Source: an uncultured Bulleidia sp. (lineage in GTDB: Bacteria; Bacillota_I; Bacilli_A; Erysipelotrichales; Erysipelotrichaceae). Taken from it: 64,000 nucleotides of DNA. The translations under genes and the position numbers were made by a program. The notes beneath the pieces were generated by a model that was not told the origin of the DNA, searched no databases, and saw nothing but the letters and a program-made list of their open reading frames with translations. This document shows, piece by piece, positions 7,898 through 15,852 of this stretch (positions within the stretch are counted from its first letter, which is position 1; each line of letters opens with the position of its first letter). The stretch covers positions 17,167-81,166 of the forward strand of contig CAMUDN010000007.1 of assembly GCA_947087645.1 (NCBI GenBank), given 5' to 3'.

Positions 7898-8464
7898 TTA
7901 TAAAATAATATATAAAATCGTTCCAATAAGTGCGGTACCAAAGATAATCTTAATGGGATTTGTTTTGAATTTTCTTAAAATCACAAAAGAAGAAACAAAC
8001 AATATTAATTCAATATAATGTATCTTATTTAAATGAATTTCTGAAAAAGTAGAAGTTCCAAATAAAGCTAAACAAAATAACATTAAACTAGCACTAGCAA
8101 TCATTGCGACAACCGCAGGCCTTAAAGTAGTTAAGATATTCTTAACAAGCTTTAAATTTCTATATTTGGTATATAAATAAGCTAAAGCCAAAACAATGAT
8201 GAAACTTGGTAATACGGCACCAACTGTACAAATAAGGGCACCACCAAGTCCTGCCACCTTTTGACCAACGAAAGTAGCACTATTTACCAAGATTGGACCC
8301 GGTGTCATTTCCGCAATAGTTGTTAAGTCAGCAAATTCTGCCATTGTTAACCAACCTTTGCCATCAACAACCAAACTTTGAATCAAAGGCATTGCAGCAT
8401 ATCCACCACCAAACGCAAACAAGCCAATTTGAAAATAAACTAAGAATAATTCAAATAATATCAT
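7898..8464 (-). CDS. Chromate transporter family, half-size subunit (B)
   Basis: One half of a two-gene CHR (PF02417) transporter. The N-terminal signature FxxGLFAFGGGYAAMPLIQ, the TIAEMTPGPILVNSATFVGQKVAG loop and the PSFIIVLALAYLY helix are characteristic. The 188 residues form about six membrane segments. The gene overlaps the upstream half by four bases (8461-8464), with a GGAGA site inside the upstream gene, so translation is coupled. In bacteria with short paired CHR genes both halves are needed for function. Chromate is the named substrate of the family; the natural substrate in a gut-type Firmicute is not known. Confidence 0.88.
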   Translation of the reverse strand: MILFELFLVYFQIGLFAFGGGYAAMPLIQSLVVDGKGWLTMAEFADLTTIAEMTPGPILVNSATFVGQKVAGLGGALICTVGAVLPSFIIVLALAYLYTKYRNLKLVKNILTTLRPAVVAMIASASLMLFCLALFGTSTFSEIHLNKIHYIELILFVSSFVILRKFKTNPIKIIFGTALIGTILYIIL

Positions 8465-9021
8465 GCCTTATCTCCCGCTATAGTACTTCTAGCTAAACCT
8501 AATACGATAAAGAAAATAATAATTGTGATTGCACCTACTTTGAAGAAACATGTCGCAATAAATGCAACAAACATCAATATGATATTGATCATATTTTTTG
8601 TCTTAAATACATCTTTGGCAAGATCTACCACAACATCCAAAATAACCGCAGCCACACCAGCTCTCATTACTTGTAAAGCAATTTGAATATAATAATTTGT
8701 TGAAAATGCTTCGTAGCAAAGCGAAATAACACTGATAATGACGATTGGTGGAATAACTGTTGCCAAAGCACTGATACATGCTCCTTTTAATCCTTTAATG
8801 CGATAACCAAATATAATCGCACTATTTACAGCCAATGCACCTGGAGAAGATTGGGCAATAGCAGTCATATCTAATACTTCATCATCTGTAACATAATGTA
8901 ATTCATCACAGAATGTCTTTCTCATCATGCCAATAATGACAAAGCCACCTCCAAAGGTAAACACAGATATTTGTAACATGGACAAGAATAGTGTCCAATA
9001 TATATTTTTTTCTTTATTCAT
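8461..9021 (-). CDS. Chromate transporter family, half-size subunit (A)
   Basis: The partner half-transporter (PF02417), with QISVFTFGGGFVIIGMM near the N-terminus and the matching TAIAQSSPGALAVNSAIIFGYRIKG loop. An ATG at 9036 is possible, but the AAAGGAG site lies exactly between it and the ATG at 9021 (MNKEKN), so the later start is chosen, giving 186 residues. The two halves are inverted-topology paralogues, as usual for the family. The gene is followed by its partner with a 4-base overlap. Confidence 0.87.
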   Translation of the reverse strand: MNKEKNIYWTLFLSMLQISVFTFGGGFVIIGMMRKTFCDELHYVTDDEVLDMTAIAQSSPGALAVNSAIIFGYRIKGLKGACISALATVIPPIVIISVISLCYEAFSTNYYIQIALQVMRAGVAAVILDVVVDLAKDVFKTKNMINIILMFVAFIATCFFKVGAITIIIFFIVLGLARSTIAGDKA

Positions 9022-9041
9022 ACAGGCTCCTTTCATACGTT

Positions 9042-9079
9042 TAAAAAGCTTAATCTATTATAGATCAAGCTTTTTATTA
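9042..9079. terminator. Terminator between the PTS EIIB gene and the CHR pair
   Basis: AAAAAGCTT-A-ATCTAT / ATAGAT-C-AAGCTTTTT is a long stem with one mismatch and T-runs on both sides. It closes the minus-strand EIIB gene. Confidence 0.75.
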
Positions 9080-9080
9080 A

Positions 9081-9563
9081 TTATAAATTCTTAATTAAAT
9101 CAAGGAAATCTACAGCTGGATCATTTGGAACCATCTTAGCCTCAATAGTGATGCCCTTAGCTGCTAATTCTCTAAAGATTTCAGCCTCTTCATGAGTTAT
9201 AGAAACAGCCTTCTTAACTTGAGTGGCTCCTTCCTTACCTCCCATATTACCAACATTGATATCCTTAATGTCATAACCCTTATCGATGAATTCTTTTAAG
9301 TTCTTTGGATCCTTAAATAACATAAATACAGATTCTGTTGGATATGGATCTTCGGCCAATCTTTCAATGGCACGATCTACTGAGAAAATAGATAATTTTG
9401 TACCCTTTGGACATGCCATTCTTAAAGCTTGTTTTTGAAGTTCATTAGCTGATGTTGCATTATCAATAATAATAATTCTTGTAGGCTTTAAATGAGATAA
9501 CCAAACAGTAACTACTTGCCCATGGATCAATCTTTCTTCAATTCTTACATTCTTAATTTCCAT
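9081..9563 (-). CDS. PTS mannose/fructose/sorbose-family EIIB component
   Basis: A 160-residue EIIB of the mannose-type PTS (PF03830). The phosphorylated histidine is in VRIEERLIHGQV (His14), followed by WLSHLKPTRIIIIDN and the typical MACPKGTKLSIFSV, LFKDPKNL and NVGNMGGKEGA segments. It accepts phosphate from EIIA and passes it to the sugar held by EIIC/EIID. No EIIC or EIID gene is in the window, and the only adjacent EIIA is wrecked (9575-9967), so this EIIB is an orphan. It may serve another mannose-type permease elsewhere or be a leftover of a lost operon. Confidence 0.88.
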   Translation of the reverse strand: MEIKNVRIEERLIHGQVVTVWLSHLKPTRIIIIDNATSANELQKQALRMACPKGTKLSIFSVDRAIERLAEDPYPTESVFMLFKDPKNLKEFIDKGYDIKDINVGNMGGKEGATQVKKAVSITHEEAEIFRELAAKGITIEAKMVPNDPAVDFLDLIKNL

Positions 9564-9574
9564 ACTTTTTACTT

Positions 9575-9967
9575 CTATTCATCAAATTCTTCAACTTCAC
9601 TATTCATCGCATCATTAACATAAACAACAGCTTCCTTGCCTTGTTCCATAAAACTACGACAAATTTCATCACTCAATGGTTCTTCCTTTGGATATGTTCC
9701 AATTTGTAGTAACATCGCCAAATTCATTCCAGCAATTATATATGTTTTTTCTCTACTCAATAAAGGTAAAGACAATGTGTCTATGAGGGCAGTCAAGAAA
9801 AAAAGAAGTAGCCTTGGCTGCAAGCTGTTTGGCAAATTTAACATCACATACAATACAGGATCTTGAATGACATGAATGAGGGATGACATTTCAATTATCA
9901 CAATCTGTACATTCAAACTGGTCAAAGCCAAGATAACATGTGTGGCAAAGTAGTGAACGTTATACAT
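9575..9967 (-). pseudogene. Decayed PTS mannose-family EIIA
   Basis: The last 60 residues of this minus-strand frame (LSREKTYIIAGMNLAMLLQI onward, through a DEICRSFMEQGKEAV helix) fit the C-terminal half of a mannose-type EIIA (normally ...GSPfN...vlxGvNlPmLle...). The first half makes no sense in this frame. EIIA-like pieces such as KFAKQLAAKATSFF occur in another frame at about 9800-9840, implying at least one frameshift. The conserved HG active-site motif near the N-terminus is not readable. It sits 11 bases upstream of the EIIB gene in the order expected for a PTS operon. Confidence 0.6.
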
Positions 9968-10136
9968 TGTCTAAAATGCATGGACGAGCTTTACCGGAAG
10001 CATCTAGTTTTCGAATTTAGTCAATATTATCGAAGAAGATATACTTGATGGGATGAATAAAATTAAAGTTTCTAAAATCGCAATCTAAAAGTGATAGAGT
10101 TTCAACTGGAATATTTGAATGATAAGTTGTGTCCAT
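9960..10136 (-). pseudogene. Remnant of an unidentified coding sequence
   Basis: From the ATG at 10136 the minus strand reads a coherent protein-like stretch (VETLSLLDCDFRNFNFIHPI, then KYIFFDNID), meets a stop at 10017-10019, and continues in frame as IRKLDASGKARPCILDNV to a second stop. The alternation of aromatic and beta-type residues recalls the last coils of parallel beta-helix glycosidases, but this is weak. It is probably the end of a lost sugar-processing gene from the same degraded PTS operon. Confidence 0.35.
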
Positions 10137-10379
10137 AATTGAAGTATAGGATTAAATAGAGGTATAAACAAGCCTTGGCAAATGAAAAGGGTCCATACAA
10201 ATCATTTTATATGATTTGAGAGGCTTATTTTATATATAGAATGAATGAATAGTAACAGATGAAATTTTGTTTATGTATTACCGTATTGTTGTGGTTACAT
10301 ATAGGCGAATAGCTTTGTTTATTTTTCATAAATCATTCGATATAATTTGTTTGCAATAAGAGATTATAGGAGGACAAAT
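10137..10379. other. Intergenic region with hairpin and promoter-like sequence
   Basis: No gene is seen. AAATCATTTTATATGATTT (10199-10217) is an inverted repeat nested in AAGCCT...AGGCTT (about 10172-10226) and ends in a T-rich stretch, so it may be a terminator. Further right, TATAAT at 10341-10346 is a good -10 for the epimerase operon. The best upstream hexamer, TTGTTT at 10315-10320, is spaced 20 bases, so the -35 is uncertain. Confidence 0.45.
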
Positions 10380-11096
10380 ATGAAACATATTAAAATTGCA
10401 GCTGGTTTAGCACACGTTGACTATGGTCACATTGCAGACATCGTTAAAGAAGCTTCTGATGCAGGAGCAGATTACATTCACTCAGATGCAGCTGATATGC
10501 ATGATCTAAGAAACATGAAGCTTATGGGAGGATGGCAAGTCATTAAAGGTATGAGAGATTATACGGATAAGCCAATTGAATGCCACATCTATACTGAAAG
10601 CATGGATATCATGTTTATTGATCAAATTTATGATGCAGGAGCAAATATGTTAATTATTCCTGCTGAACACTTTATTGGAGCACAATTGGCATATATCATC
10701 AACTGGTGCCGTGAAAGAAAAATTAAAGTTGGTTTAACTATTGGATGTTATACTCCTCTTTCATTCGTTGAAGAATCTATTTATGACATTGATCGTTTAC
10801 ACATCGTTACTCATGGCGTAGATGAAACGGATGGTCACGATAACTGGGGATGGCGTCGTAGCGTAATCGATTTATTAAAACGTGCTAGAAAAATGATTGA
10901 TGAAAAGAATCCTAATTGTGAATTGGCAATTGATGGCGGTTTAAGAGCTAATAATATGGAGCCATTGATTGAATGCAATCCAGACGTTATCGTTTTATCA
11001 AGTGGAGTATTCAAAGATCCAGATGGAATTACTGCTGGTGTTCAAAAATGTCGTAAGGCAATTGATGAAGCTGCAGAAAAATTTGGATTGGAGTAA
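10380..11096 (+). CDS. Ribulose-phosphate 3-epimerase family protein
   Basis: A (beta/alpha)8 epimerase of the RPE family acting on a ketose phosphate such as ribulose 5-phosphate or a ketohexose 6-phosphate (AlsE-like). Expected metal and catalytic residues can be located: His-x-Asp in YIHSDAADMHD, His in IECHIYTES, and the acid in LAIDGGLRANN, with the phosphate-binding VLSSGVFKD loop at the end. The reading frame opens at 10347, but the ATG at 10380 follows AGGAGG by 7 bases and gives the family start (MKHIKIAAGLAHVDYG). At 238 residues it is slightly longer than typical RPE, and the motifs differ from canonical DVMDGHF, which suggests a substrate other than ribulose 5-phosphate. First gene of a catabolic cluster. 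Confidence 0.82.
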   Translation: MKHIKIAAGLAHVDYGHIADIVKEASDAGADYIHSDAADMHDLRNMKLMGGWQVIKGMRDYTDKPIECHIYTESMDIMFIDQIYDAGANMLIIPAEHFIGAQLAYIINWCRERKIKVGLTIGCYTPLSFVEESIYDIDRLHIVTHGVDETDGHDNWGWRRSVIDLLKRARKMIDEKNPNCELAIDGGLRANNMEPLIECNPDVIVLSSGVFKDPDGITAGVQKCRKAIDEAAEKFGLE

Positions 11097-11105
11097 GATT
11101 GATCG

Positions 11106-11753
11106 ATGAGTACGACTCAATCTAAGCAATCATTAAAATCATTTTTGTATGATTTAGTATGGTTGTCTGTTTCAAGTATTCTTTGTGCATTAGCCGTGAA
11201 TTGGATCTTTATTTTTACAGGCTTAGCTCCAGGAGGAATTACTGGAATGGCAATCATTTTATCAACCGTAACTGGTATTTCAGTTTCGACGATGACTTTA
11301 TGCATTTCTCTTCCATTATTATTACTTTCGTTTTTAGTGCTTGGAAAATCATTTGGTGTTAAAACAATATTTGTTATTTTTATGAATCCATTAATGATGG
11401 CTATTATTCCTAAAATTGATCTTTTTGAATCGATTCCAGTTTTGGGTAATATAGGTAGATTATTCTTAGGAGCAATTCTTGGGGGAATCTTTGTTGGTAT
11501 GGCTGTCGGTTTGGCATTAAATCATGAAGGTGCTACTGGTGGAACGGATGTTATTGCTTTATTGATTCATCATTTTTTGAAGAAAATCAAAGTACAAAAT
11601 ATTTTATTCTCATTAGATGGCATTGTTGTAATATTATCAGGTTTTATTAGTGGTGAGCTTTTTGTTGCTATTTTTAGCTTGGTTAGTCTATTGATAATTA
11701 ATAGAGTTATCACATGGTGCACTAATAAGAAATTAACAGTAAAAGAGTCTTAG
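11106..11753 (+). CDS. YitT-family membrane protein (short form)
   Basis: The 215-residue protein has six membrane helices of the YitT/DUF161 family (PF02588), with the hallmark loops IFTGLAPGGITGMAIIL and NHEGATGGTDVIALLI. Typical family members end in a cytosolic DUF2179 domain, which is missing here: the protein stops after the last helix with a short charged tail. Function is unknown; transport has been proposed. It starts 9 bases after the epimerase and is followed 28 bases later by the dipeptidase, so the three form an operon. Confidence 0.8.
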   Translation: MSTTQSKQSLKSFLYDLVWLSVSSILCALAVNWIFIFTGLAPGGITGMAIILSTVTGISVSTMTLCISLPLLLLSFLVLGKSFGVKTIFVIFMNPLMMAIIPKIDLFESIPVLGNIGRLFLGAILGGIFVGMAVGLALNHEGATGGTDVIALLIHHFLKKIKVQNILFSLDGIVVILSGFISGELFVAIFSLVSLLIINRVITWCTNKKLTVKES

Positions 11754-11781
11754 TCCTCTTTTTGTTTTAAAAGGAGAAAAG

Positions 11782-13137
11782 ATGTCAAAATATAGTTTTT
11801 ATATCAATAAATATCAAGATGATTTATTAAAAGACTTAGATACATTGGTTCGTATTCCAAGTGTGAGTGATGAAACTAATCCTGTGGATAAAAAACCATT
11901 TGGAGAAGGTGTTGCCCATGCTTTTGAGGCATATGAAGATATTGCTAAACGCTTGGGATTTGAAGTAGAACAGGATGATGGATATGCAATCAGTGCTAAT
12001 TATTTAGACGGAGAGGATTTTGTAGGTGTTTTGGGACATCTAGATATTATTGATGCATATAATAAAGAAGACTGGGAATATGATCCTTATAAGTTGACTT
12101 TAAAGGATGGTATTTTATATGGTCGTGGTGTGAATGATGATAAGGGTCCTTTATTGATTAATTTATATGCAGTGCGAATTCTAAGAGATATGGGATGCAC
12201 ATTTAAAAGGCCTGTAAAAGTAATTGCGGGTGGTGCGGAAGAAACAACTTGGAATTGTATGAAGCATTATTTTAAAACGCATAAACAACCATTAATGGGA
12301 TATTCTCCGGATGGAAACTTTCCAATTGTGAATGGAGAAAAGGGAATTTTGACATTTGAAACATCATATCCAAAAGAAAATGGTTTTTTTAAAGTGGTTG
12401 AAATTCAAGGCTTTGAACAAGATTATATAATTCCTGGTCAAATTGAAGTTCGTGTATATTGTGAAAATGTTGGGGATTTGTGTTCAGAATTAAAAGATGC
12501 ATTTAAGGATCATGTAGCAACATTTACTTTTACTGGTAAGCCGGCATTGACACGAAATCCACAAAGAGCGGGGAATCCATTGTTTGAACTAGCTGATTTT
12601 GTACAGAAATATAGCCTTTATTTTGATGGTGGTTTTGTGGCTTTGTTGCGTGATGTAGCTAAATATTTGAAAGATCCATATGGACAAGATTGTAATATCT
12701 ATTATGAAGATGTAGATATGGGGAAAACGAGCATTGCAGCTTATATGCTTCAAATGAAAGAAGATTCTTATTCAGTACGTATGGATTTGCGTTATCCAAA
12801 GGGAATAGATCCTTTACAGATTGAAGCTTCTTTATGTGCATTGTTTCCTTCATTAAAGAAAATCAGAGAAAAAAGATTATTGTTTGTTCCAAAAGAATCG
12901 GAATTAATACAAAAATTGGCAGATGCCTACTATAGTGTTACACAAGAAAAGGCAGAGCCAATCACTAAGGGCGGTGCGAGTTATGCTCGTGTGTTAGATT
13001 GTGGAATTGCTTTTGGAGCAACATTTGATGGGTATGATACGAAGTGTCATCAGCCTAATGAGAGTATGCCATTAAATGATTTGTTACGTGCACTCGAAAT
13101 ATATTGTGAAGCTATCTATTTATTGGCTTGTGAATAA
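11782..13137 (+). CDS. M20 family Sapep-type dipeptidase
   Basis: A zinc metallopeptidase of the PepV/Sapep group (M20), hydrolysing dipeptides or related amide substrates in the cytosol. Metal ligands and the catalytic Glu are visible: His in VLGHLDII, Asp in GRGVNDDKGPLL, Glu-Glu in GGAEETTWNCMKHYF, Asp in GYSPDGNFPIVNGEKG, and the final His in TKCHQPNESMPL. The lid domain lies between, around residues 180-345. Length (451) is normal. AAGGAG is 7 bases upstream of the ATG. Its place in a sugar-phosphate cluster is odd; it might release an amino acid from an amino-sugar or glycated substrate, but that is speculation. Confidence 0.85.
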   Translation: MSKYSFYINKYQDDLLKDLDTLVRIPSVSDETNPVDKKPFGEGVAHAFEAYEDIAKRLGFEVEQDDGYAISANYLDGEDFVGVLGHLDIIDAYNKEDWEYDPYKLTLKDGILYGRGVNDDKGPLLINLYAVRILRDMGCTFKRPVKVIAGGAEETTWNCMKHYFKTHKQPLMGYSPDGNFPIVNGEKGILTFETSYPKENGFFKVVEIQGFEQDYIIPGQIEVRVYCENVGDLCSELKDAFKDHVATFTFTGKPALTRNPQRAGNPLFELADFVQKYSLYFDGGFVALLRDVAKYLKDPYGQDCNIYYEDVDMGKTSIAAYMLQMKEDSYSVRMDLRYPKGIDPLQIEASLCALFPSLKKIREKRLLFVPKESELIQKLADAYYSVTQEKAEPITKGGASYARVLDCGIAFGATFDGYDTKCHQPNESMPLNDLLRALEIYCEAIYLLACE

Positions 13138-13189
13138 ATGATTAAAGTTTTACCACATCGATACGTAACTTTATATAACACTCACGCAA

Positions 13190-13219
13190 TTGTAATCGCT
13201 TACTGCGTTTTGATATCAT
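13190..13219 (+). promoter_or_regulatory. Promoter with overlapping cre-like site before the PTS gene
   Basis: TGTAATCGCTTACT (13191-13204) matches 13 of 14 positions of the CcpA consensus TGWAANCGNTNWCA. It overlaps a possible -35 TTGTAA (13190-13195), with a -10 TATCAT at 13214-13219 (spacing 18). A cre over the -35 implies catabolite repression of the EIICB operon. Confidence 0.65.
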
Positions 13220-13245
13220 AAGTTTAGAGAAAGGTGTAAAACTTT

Positions 13246-14835
13246 ATGTTTAAACAAATTCAGACAAAATTGCAAACTTTTGCTGGTGCCATGATGGTAC
13301 CAATCATCCTTCTTGTTATGGTAGGTTTCTTTGTCGGTATTGGTTGTGCATTTACAAACTATGTACTTCAACCTGGTGGATTCTTCTATAACATTTTTTC
13401 AATGCTAGCATCGTGTGGATTCTTCTTCATGAATTCATTACAGATGTGGTTTGCTGTGGCAATTTCATTTACACTAGCTAAAAAAGAAAAAGGCTGGGCA
13501 GCATTTGCTGGTTTAGTATTATTCTTCACTTACACTGCTGGTATTGGAAACTGGGCAAACTTAATTGGTGTGACTCAGGAAACAATTCAGATTGATGCAT
13601 TAGTAAAATCTGGAATGAGCATGGAAGCTGCTATGAATTACAATGCATTATTCGGAGACTTCTTAGGAATATTCACTTATAATATGGGGATGTTCTCTGG
13701 TTTGATTGTTGGTTTAGTAGCTTCATTAGTACACAATAAATTCGTAGATACTAAATTACCAGAAATGTTTGGTTTCTTTGCTGGTACGAAAACAGTTGTT
13801 CTTTTAGTAACAGTAATATCTATTCCATTAGCAATCGGTACTTATTATGTATGGCCATTCATTGGTGGTGGATTACAAGCAATCACATCATTCATCGGTC
13901 GTAGTGGATTATTAGGAACATTCGTATTCGGTACATTAGATAAAGCATTATTGCCATTCGGATTACACCACTTAATTGCGTTCCCAATTGAATATTCAAA
14001 AGTTGGTGGAACAATGACAATTGATGGCGTTGTATACGAAGGTGTTAAGAATATTATCAATGGTCAGGCAGCAAGTAAAACTGCTACAGGATATATCACT
14101 CGCAACTTCACAAACGGACGTTTATTGTTCCAATTAGGTGGTATTCCAGGTGCTGCATTCGCATTATATAAATGTGCTAATAAAGAAAACCGCAAAGCCG
14201 TTGCTTCAATGCTATTACCTGCAGTATTCACATTGATGATGGTTGGTATTTCTGAACCATTCGAATATACATTCTTGTTCGCTGCTCCACAGTTATATTG
14301 GTTAGTATATGCTCCGTTATGTGGATTATGTTACGTATTAGCCGAAATCACAAAGATCAGTATCAATGGTACAGCGTTATTCTTTATGATTCCTAATATT
14401 TTCCAGCCTCAAAAAGTTCATGCTATGGCAGCTCTATGGTTGATCCCATTAACATTCGTAGTTTTCTATGTTGCATTCAAGTTCATGATTGTTAAGTTTA
14501 ATCTTCAAACTCCAGGTCGTGGCGAAGCAGAAGTTCACTTATTCAGTAAAAAAGAATATCGTGAAAAAGACAATGCTGCTGCTGATACAGATTCTTTAGA
14601 AGCAAGAATCATTGAAGCCTTAGGTGGTTCAGAAAACATCGTAACGGTAACAAACTGTGCAACTCGCTTGAGAGTTACAGTTAAAGATGATTCAATCGTT
14701 GCTAGTGATGATGATTGGAAAGCTTATTTACAAGCTGTTGGTGTAGTACGTGGAAAAAATTCTTTACAAGTAATTTATGGCGTTCAAGTACAAAATATCG
14801 CAACTAAAGTAAAAGACATTTTAAATATTGATTAA
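13246..14835 (+). CDS. PTS glucose-family EIICB permease
   Basis: A membrane permease of the glucose/maltose/N-acetylglucosamine PTS superfamily (EIIC PF02378 plus EIIB PF00367) that phosphorylates a sugar during import. The first 420 residues carry about ten membrane segments, with motifs such as GTLDKALLPFGLHHL and GISEPFEYTFLF. The EIIB domain occupies the last 80 residues, with its phospho-cysteine in VTNCATRLRVTVKD (Cys471). No EIIA domain is attached; the separate EIIA(Glc) at 21052 is the natural donor. The layout resembles MalX/GlvC-type alpha-glucoside permeases, but the sugar cannot be read from sequence. AAAGGTG precedes the ATG. Confidence 0.88.
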   Translation: MFKQIQTKLQTFAGAMMVPIILLVMVGFFVGIGCAFTNYVLQPGGFFYNIFSMLASCGFFFMNSLQMWFAVAISFTLAKKEKGWAAFAGLVLFFTYTAGIGNWANLIGVTQETIQIDALVKSGMSMEAAMNYNALFGDFLGIFTYNMGMFSGLIVGLVASLVHNKFVDTKLPEMFGFFAGTKTVVLLVTVISIPLAIGTYYVWPFIGGGLQAITSFIGRSGLLGTFVFGTLDKALLPFGLHHLIAFPIEYSKVGGTMTIDGVVYEGVKNIINGQAASKTATGYITRNFTNGRLLFQLGGIPGAAFALYKCANKENRKAVASMLLPAVFTLMMVGISEPFEYTFLFAAPQLYWLVYAPLCGLCYVLAEITKISINGTALFFMIPNIFQPQKVHAMAALWLIPLTFVVFYVAFKFMIVKFNLQTPGRGEAEVHLFSKKEYREKDNAAADTDSLEARIIEALGGSENIVTVTNCATRLRVTVKDDSIVASDDDWKAYLQAVGVVRGKNSLQVIYGVQVQNIATKVKDILNID

Positions 14836-14840
14836 AAAAT

Positions 14841-14870
14841 ATAAGGCAAGATTGGAATCTTGCCTTATTT
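14841..14870 (+). terminator. Hairpin between the PTS gene and the next gene
   Basis: AAGGCAAGAT / ATCTTGCCTT forms a perfect stem followed by only a few T residues, then an AGGAGG ribosome site. It is likely a partial terminator or mRNA processing/stability element that lowers expression of the downstream genes relative to the permease. Confidence 0.6.
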
Positions 14871-14881
14871 AGGAGGATCCT

Positions 14882-15400
14882 ATGAATAAACAAGAAATAA
14901 AAAAGAAACGTATGTATTTTAAAAATGTAGATGCAATTAAATATGTTAAATATATTAAGACAATTTCAATTGTGCTCATTTTATTGATTCTTTTATATAC
15001 TGGCTTATTGTCTGTCATGTTAAATCAGCCTCTATCTGAGGTGGTTTCAAAAAATATGTCAGTTGTGAGTGGATTCATTATGGCTATGGCTTCTTTATTC
15101 AATTATTTTTTGGCGGATCAATACATTAAAGATTTTTCAGAATATAAAAATGTTGAGGGTAATCGTTTTAAACTGTTGGTAATCACTGTATTTAGTGCTT
15201 GTTTTTTAAACTTTATTACTATGGCCTTGGGAATTGTTGCTTTGAATAAGATTTATAAATGGAAAGATTATTTCTCATTTGGAAATATGATGCAAGGATT
15301 AAAAAAAGAAGGCCAGTTAGGTATTTGTATTACTGTATTTGTTATATTCGCCATCTTGTTTATTTTAGAGACTACGATTGGTTCTTTAGTTTTGAGGTAA
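14882..15400 (+). CDS. Uncharacterised four-helix membrane protein
   Basis: No family recognised. The 172-residue protein begins with a basic segment (KQEIKKKRMYFKN) and has four hydrophobic helices (about residues 27-47, 62-80, 98-122 and 145-168). AGGAGG precedes the ATG. It lies between the PTS permease and a gene whose ATG is 5 bases downstream, so it belongs to the sugar operon and may be a permease accessory protein; that role is guessed from position only. Confidence 0.7.
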   Translation: MNKQEIKKKRMYFKNVDAIKYVKYIKTISIVLILLILLYTGLLSVMLNQPLSEVVSKNMSVVSGFIMAMASLFNYFLADQYIKDFSEYKNVEGNRFKLLVITVFSACFLNFITMALGIVALNKIYKWKDYFSFGNMMQGLKKEGQLGICITVFVIFAILFILETTIGSLVLR

Positions 15401-15405
15401 TAAGT

Positions 15406-15843
15406 ATGAAATATAAATTAAATATGGATCATTGTTCATGCGAAGATGCCTATCAATTAGGAATTTGTATTCATGATTATTTGATTAGTAACGATATTAA
15501 AAAATGCTGTATTTCAATCACTTTGTATGGTAAAGAAGTGTATCGTTATATGTCTGATGAATGTATTGTAGATAATGGACATTGGTTACAAAGAAAGACG
15601 AATTCTTGTCTATACTTTGGAATGTCTACACTAGAATTGTTTGAAAAAAACAAGGGAAATGAGCAGAACTTAGTTCAAAAGTATGGCCTTACTTATCAGG
15701 ATTATACTTTTACTCCAGGAAGCATCCCTATTGTATTAGATAATAATCAAGTAATTGGAGCTTGTACGGTTTCGGGAATGAAACCAGAAGAAGATCATCA
15801 GAGCATTTTAGATGGTTTTGAATTATATGTAAATAGAAAGTAG
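15406..15843 (+). CDS. UPF0303/HbpS-like (GlcG family) protein
   Basis: The 145-residue protein matches the GlcG/HbpS superfamily (PF03928, UPF0303 branch), with a C-terminal GxCTVSGMKPEEDHQSILDGF motif characteristic of the group (sG...eeDh..i). The domain is associated with haem or small-ligand binding and often sits beside oxidoreductases and sugar or diol utilisation genes, as here (Fe-ADH next). The frame is open from 15259, but that portion overlaps the previous gene in another frame; the ATG at 15406, 5 bases after the previous stop, gives the family start. No biochemical role can be assigned. Confidence 0.65.
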   Translation: MKYKLNMDHCSCEDAYQLGICIHDYLISNDIKKCCISITLYGKEVYRYMSDECIVDNGHWLQRKTNSCLYFGMSTLELFEKNKGNEQNLVQKYGLTYQDYTFTPGSIPIVLDNNQVIGACTVSGMKPEEDHQSILDGFELYVNRK

Positions 15844-15852
15844 AATGTTAAA

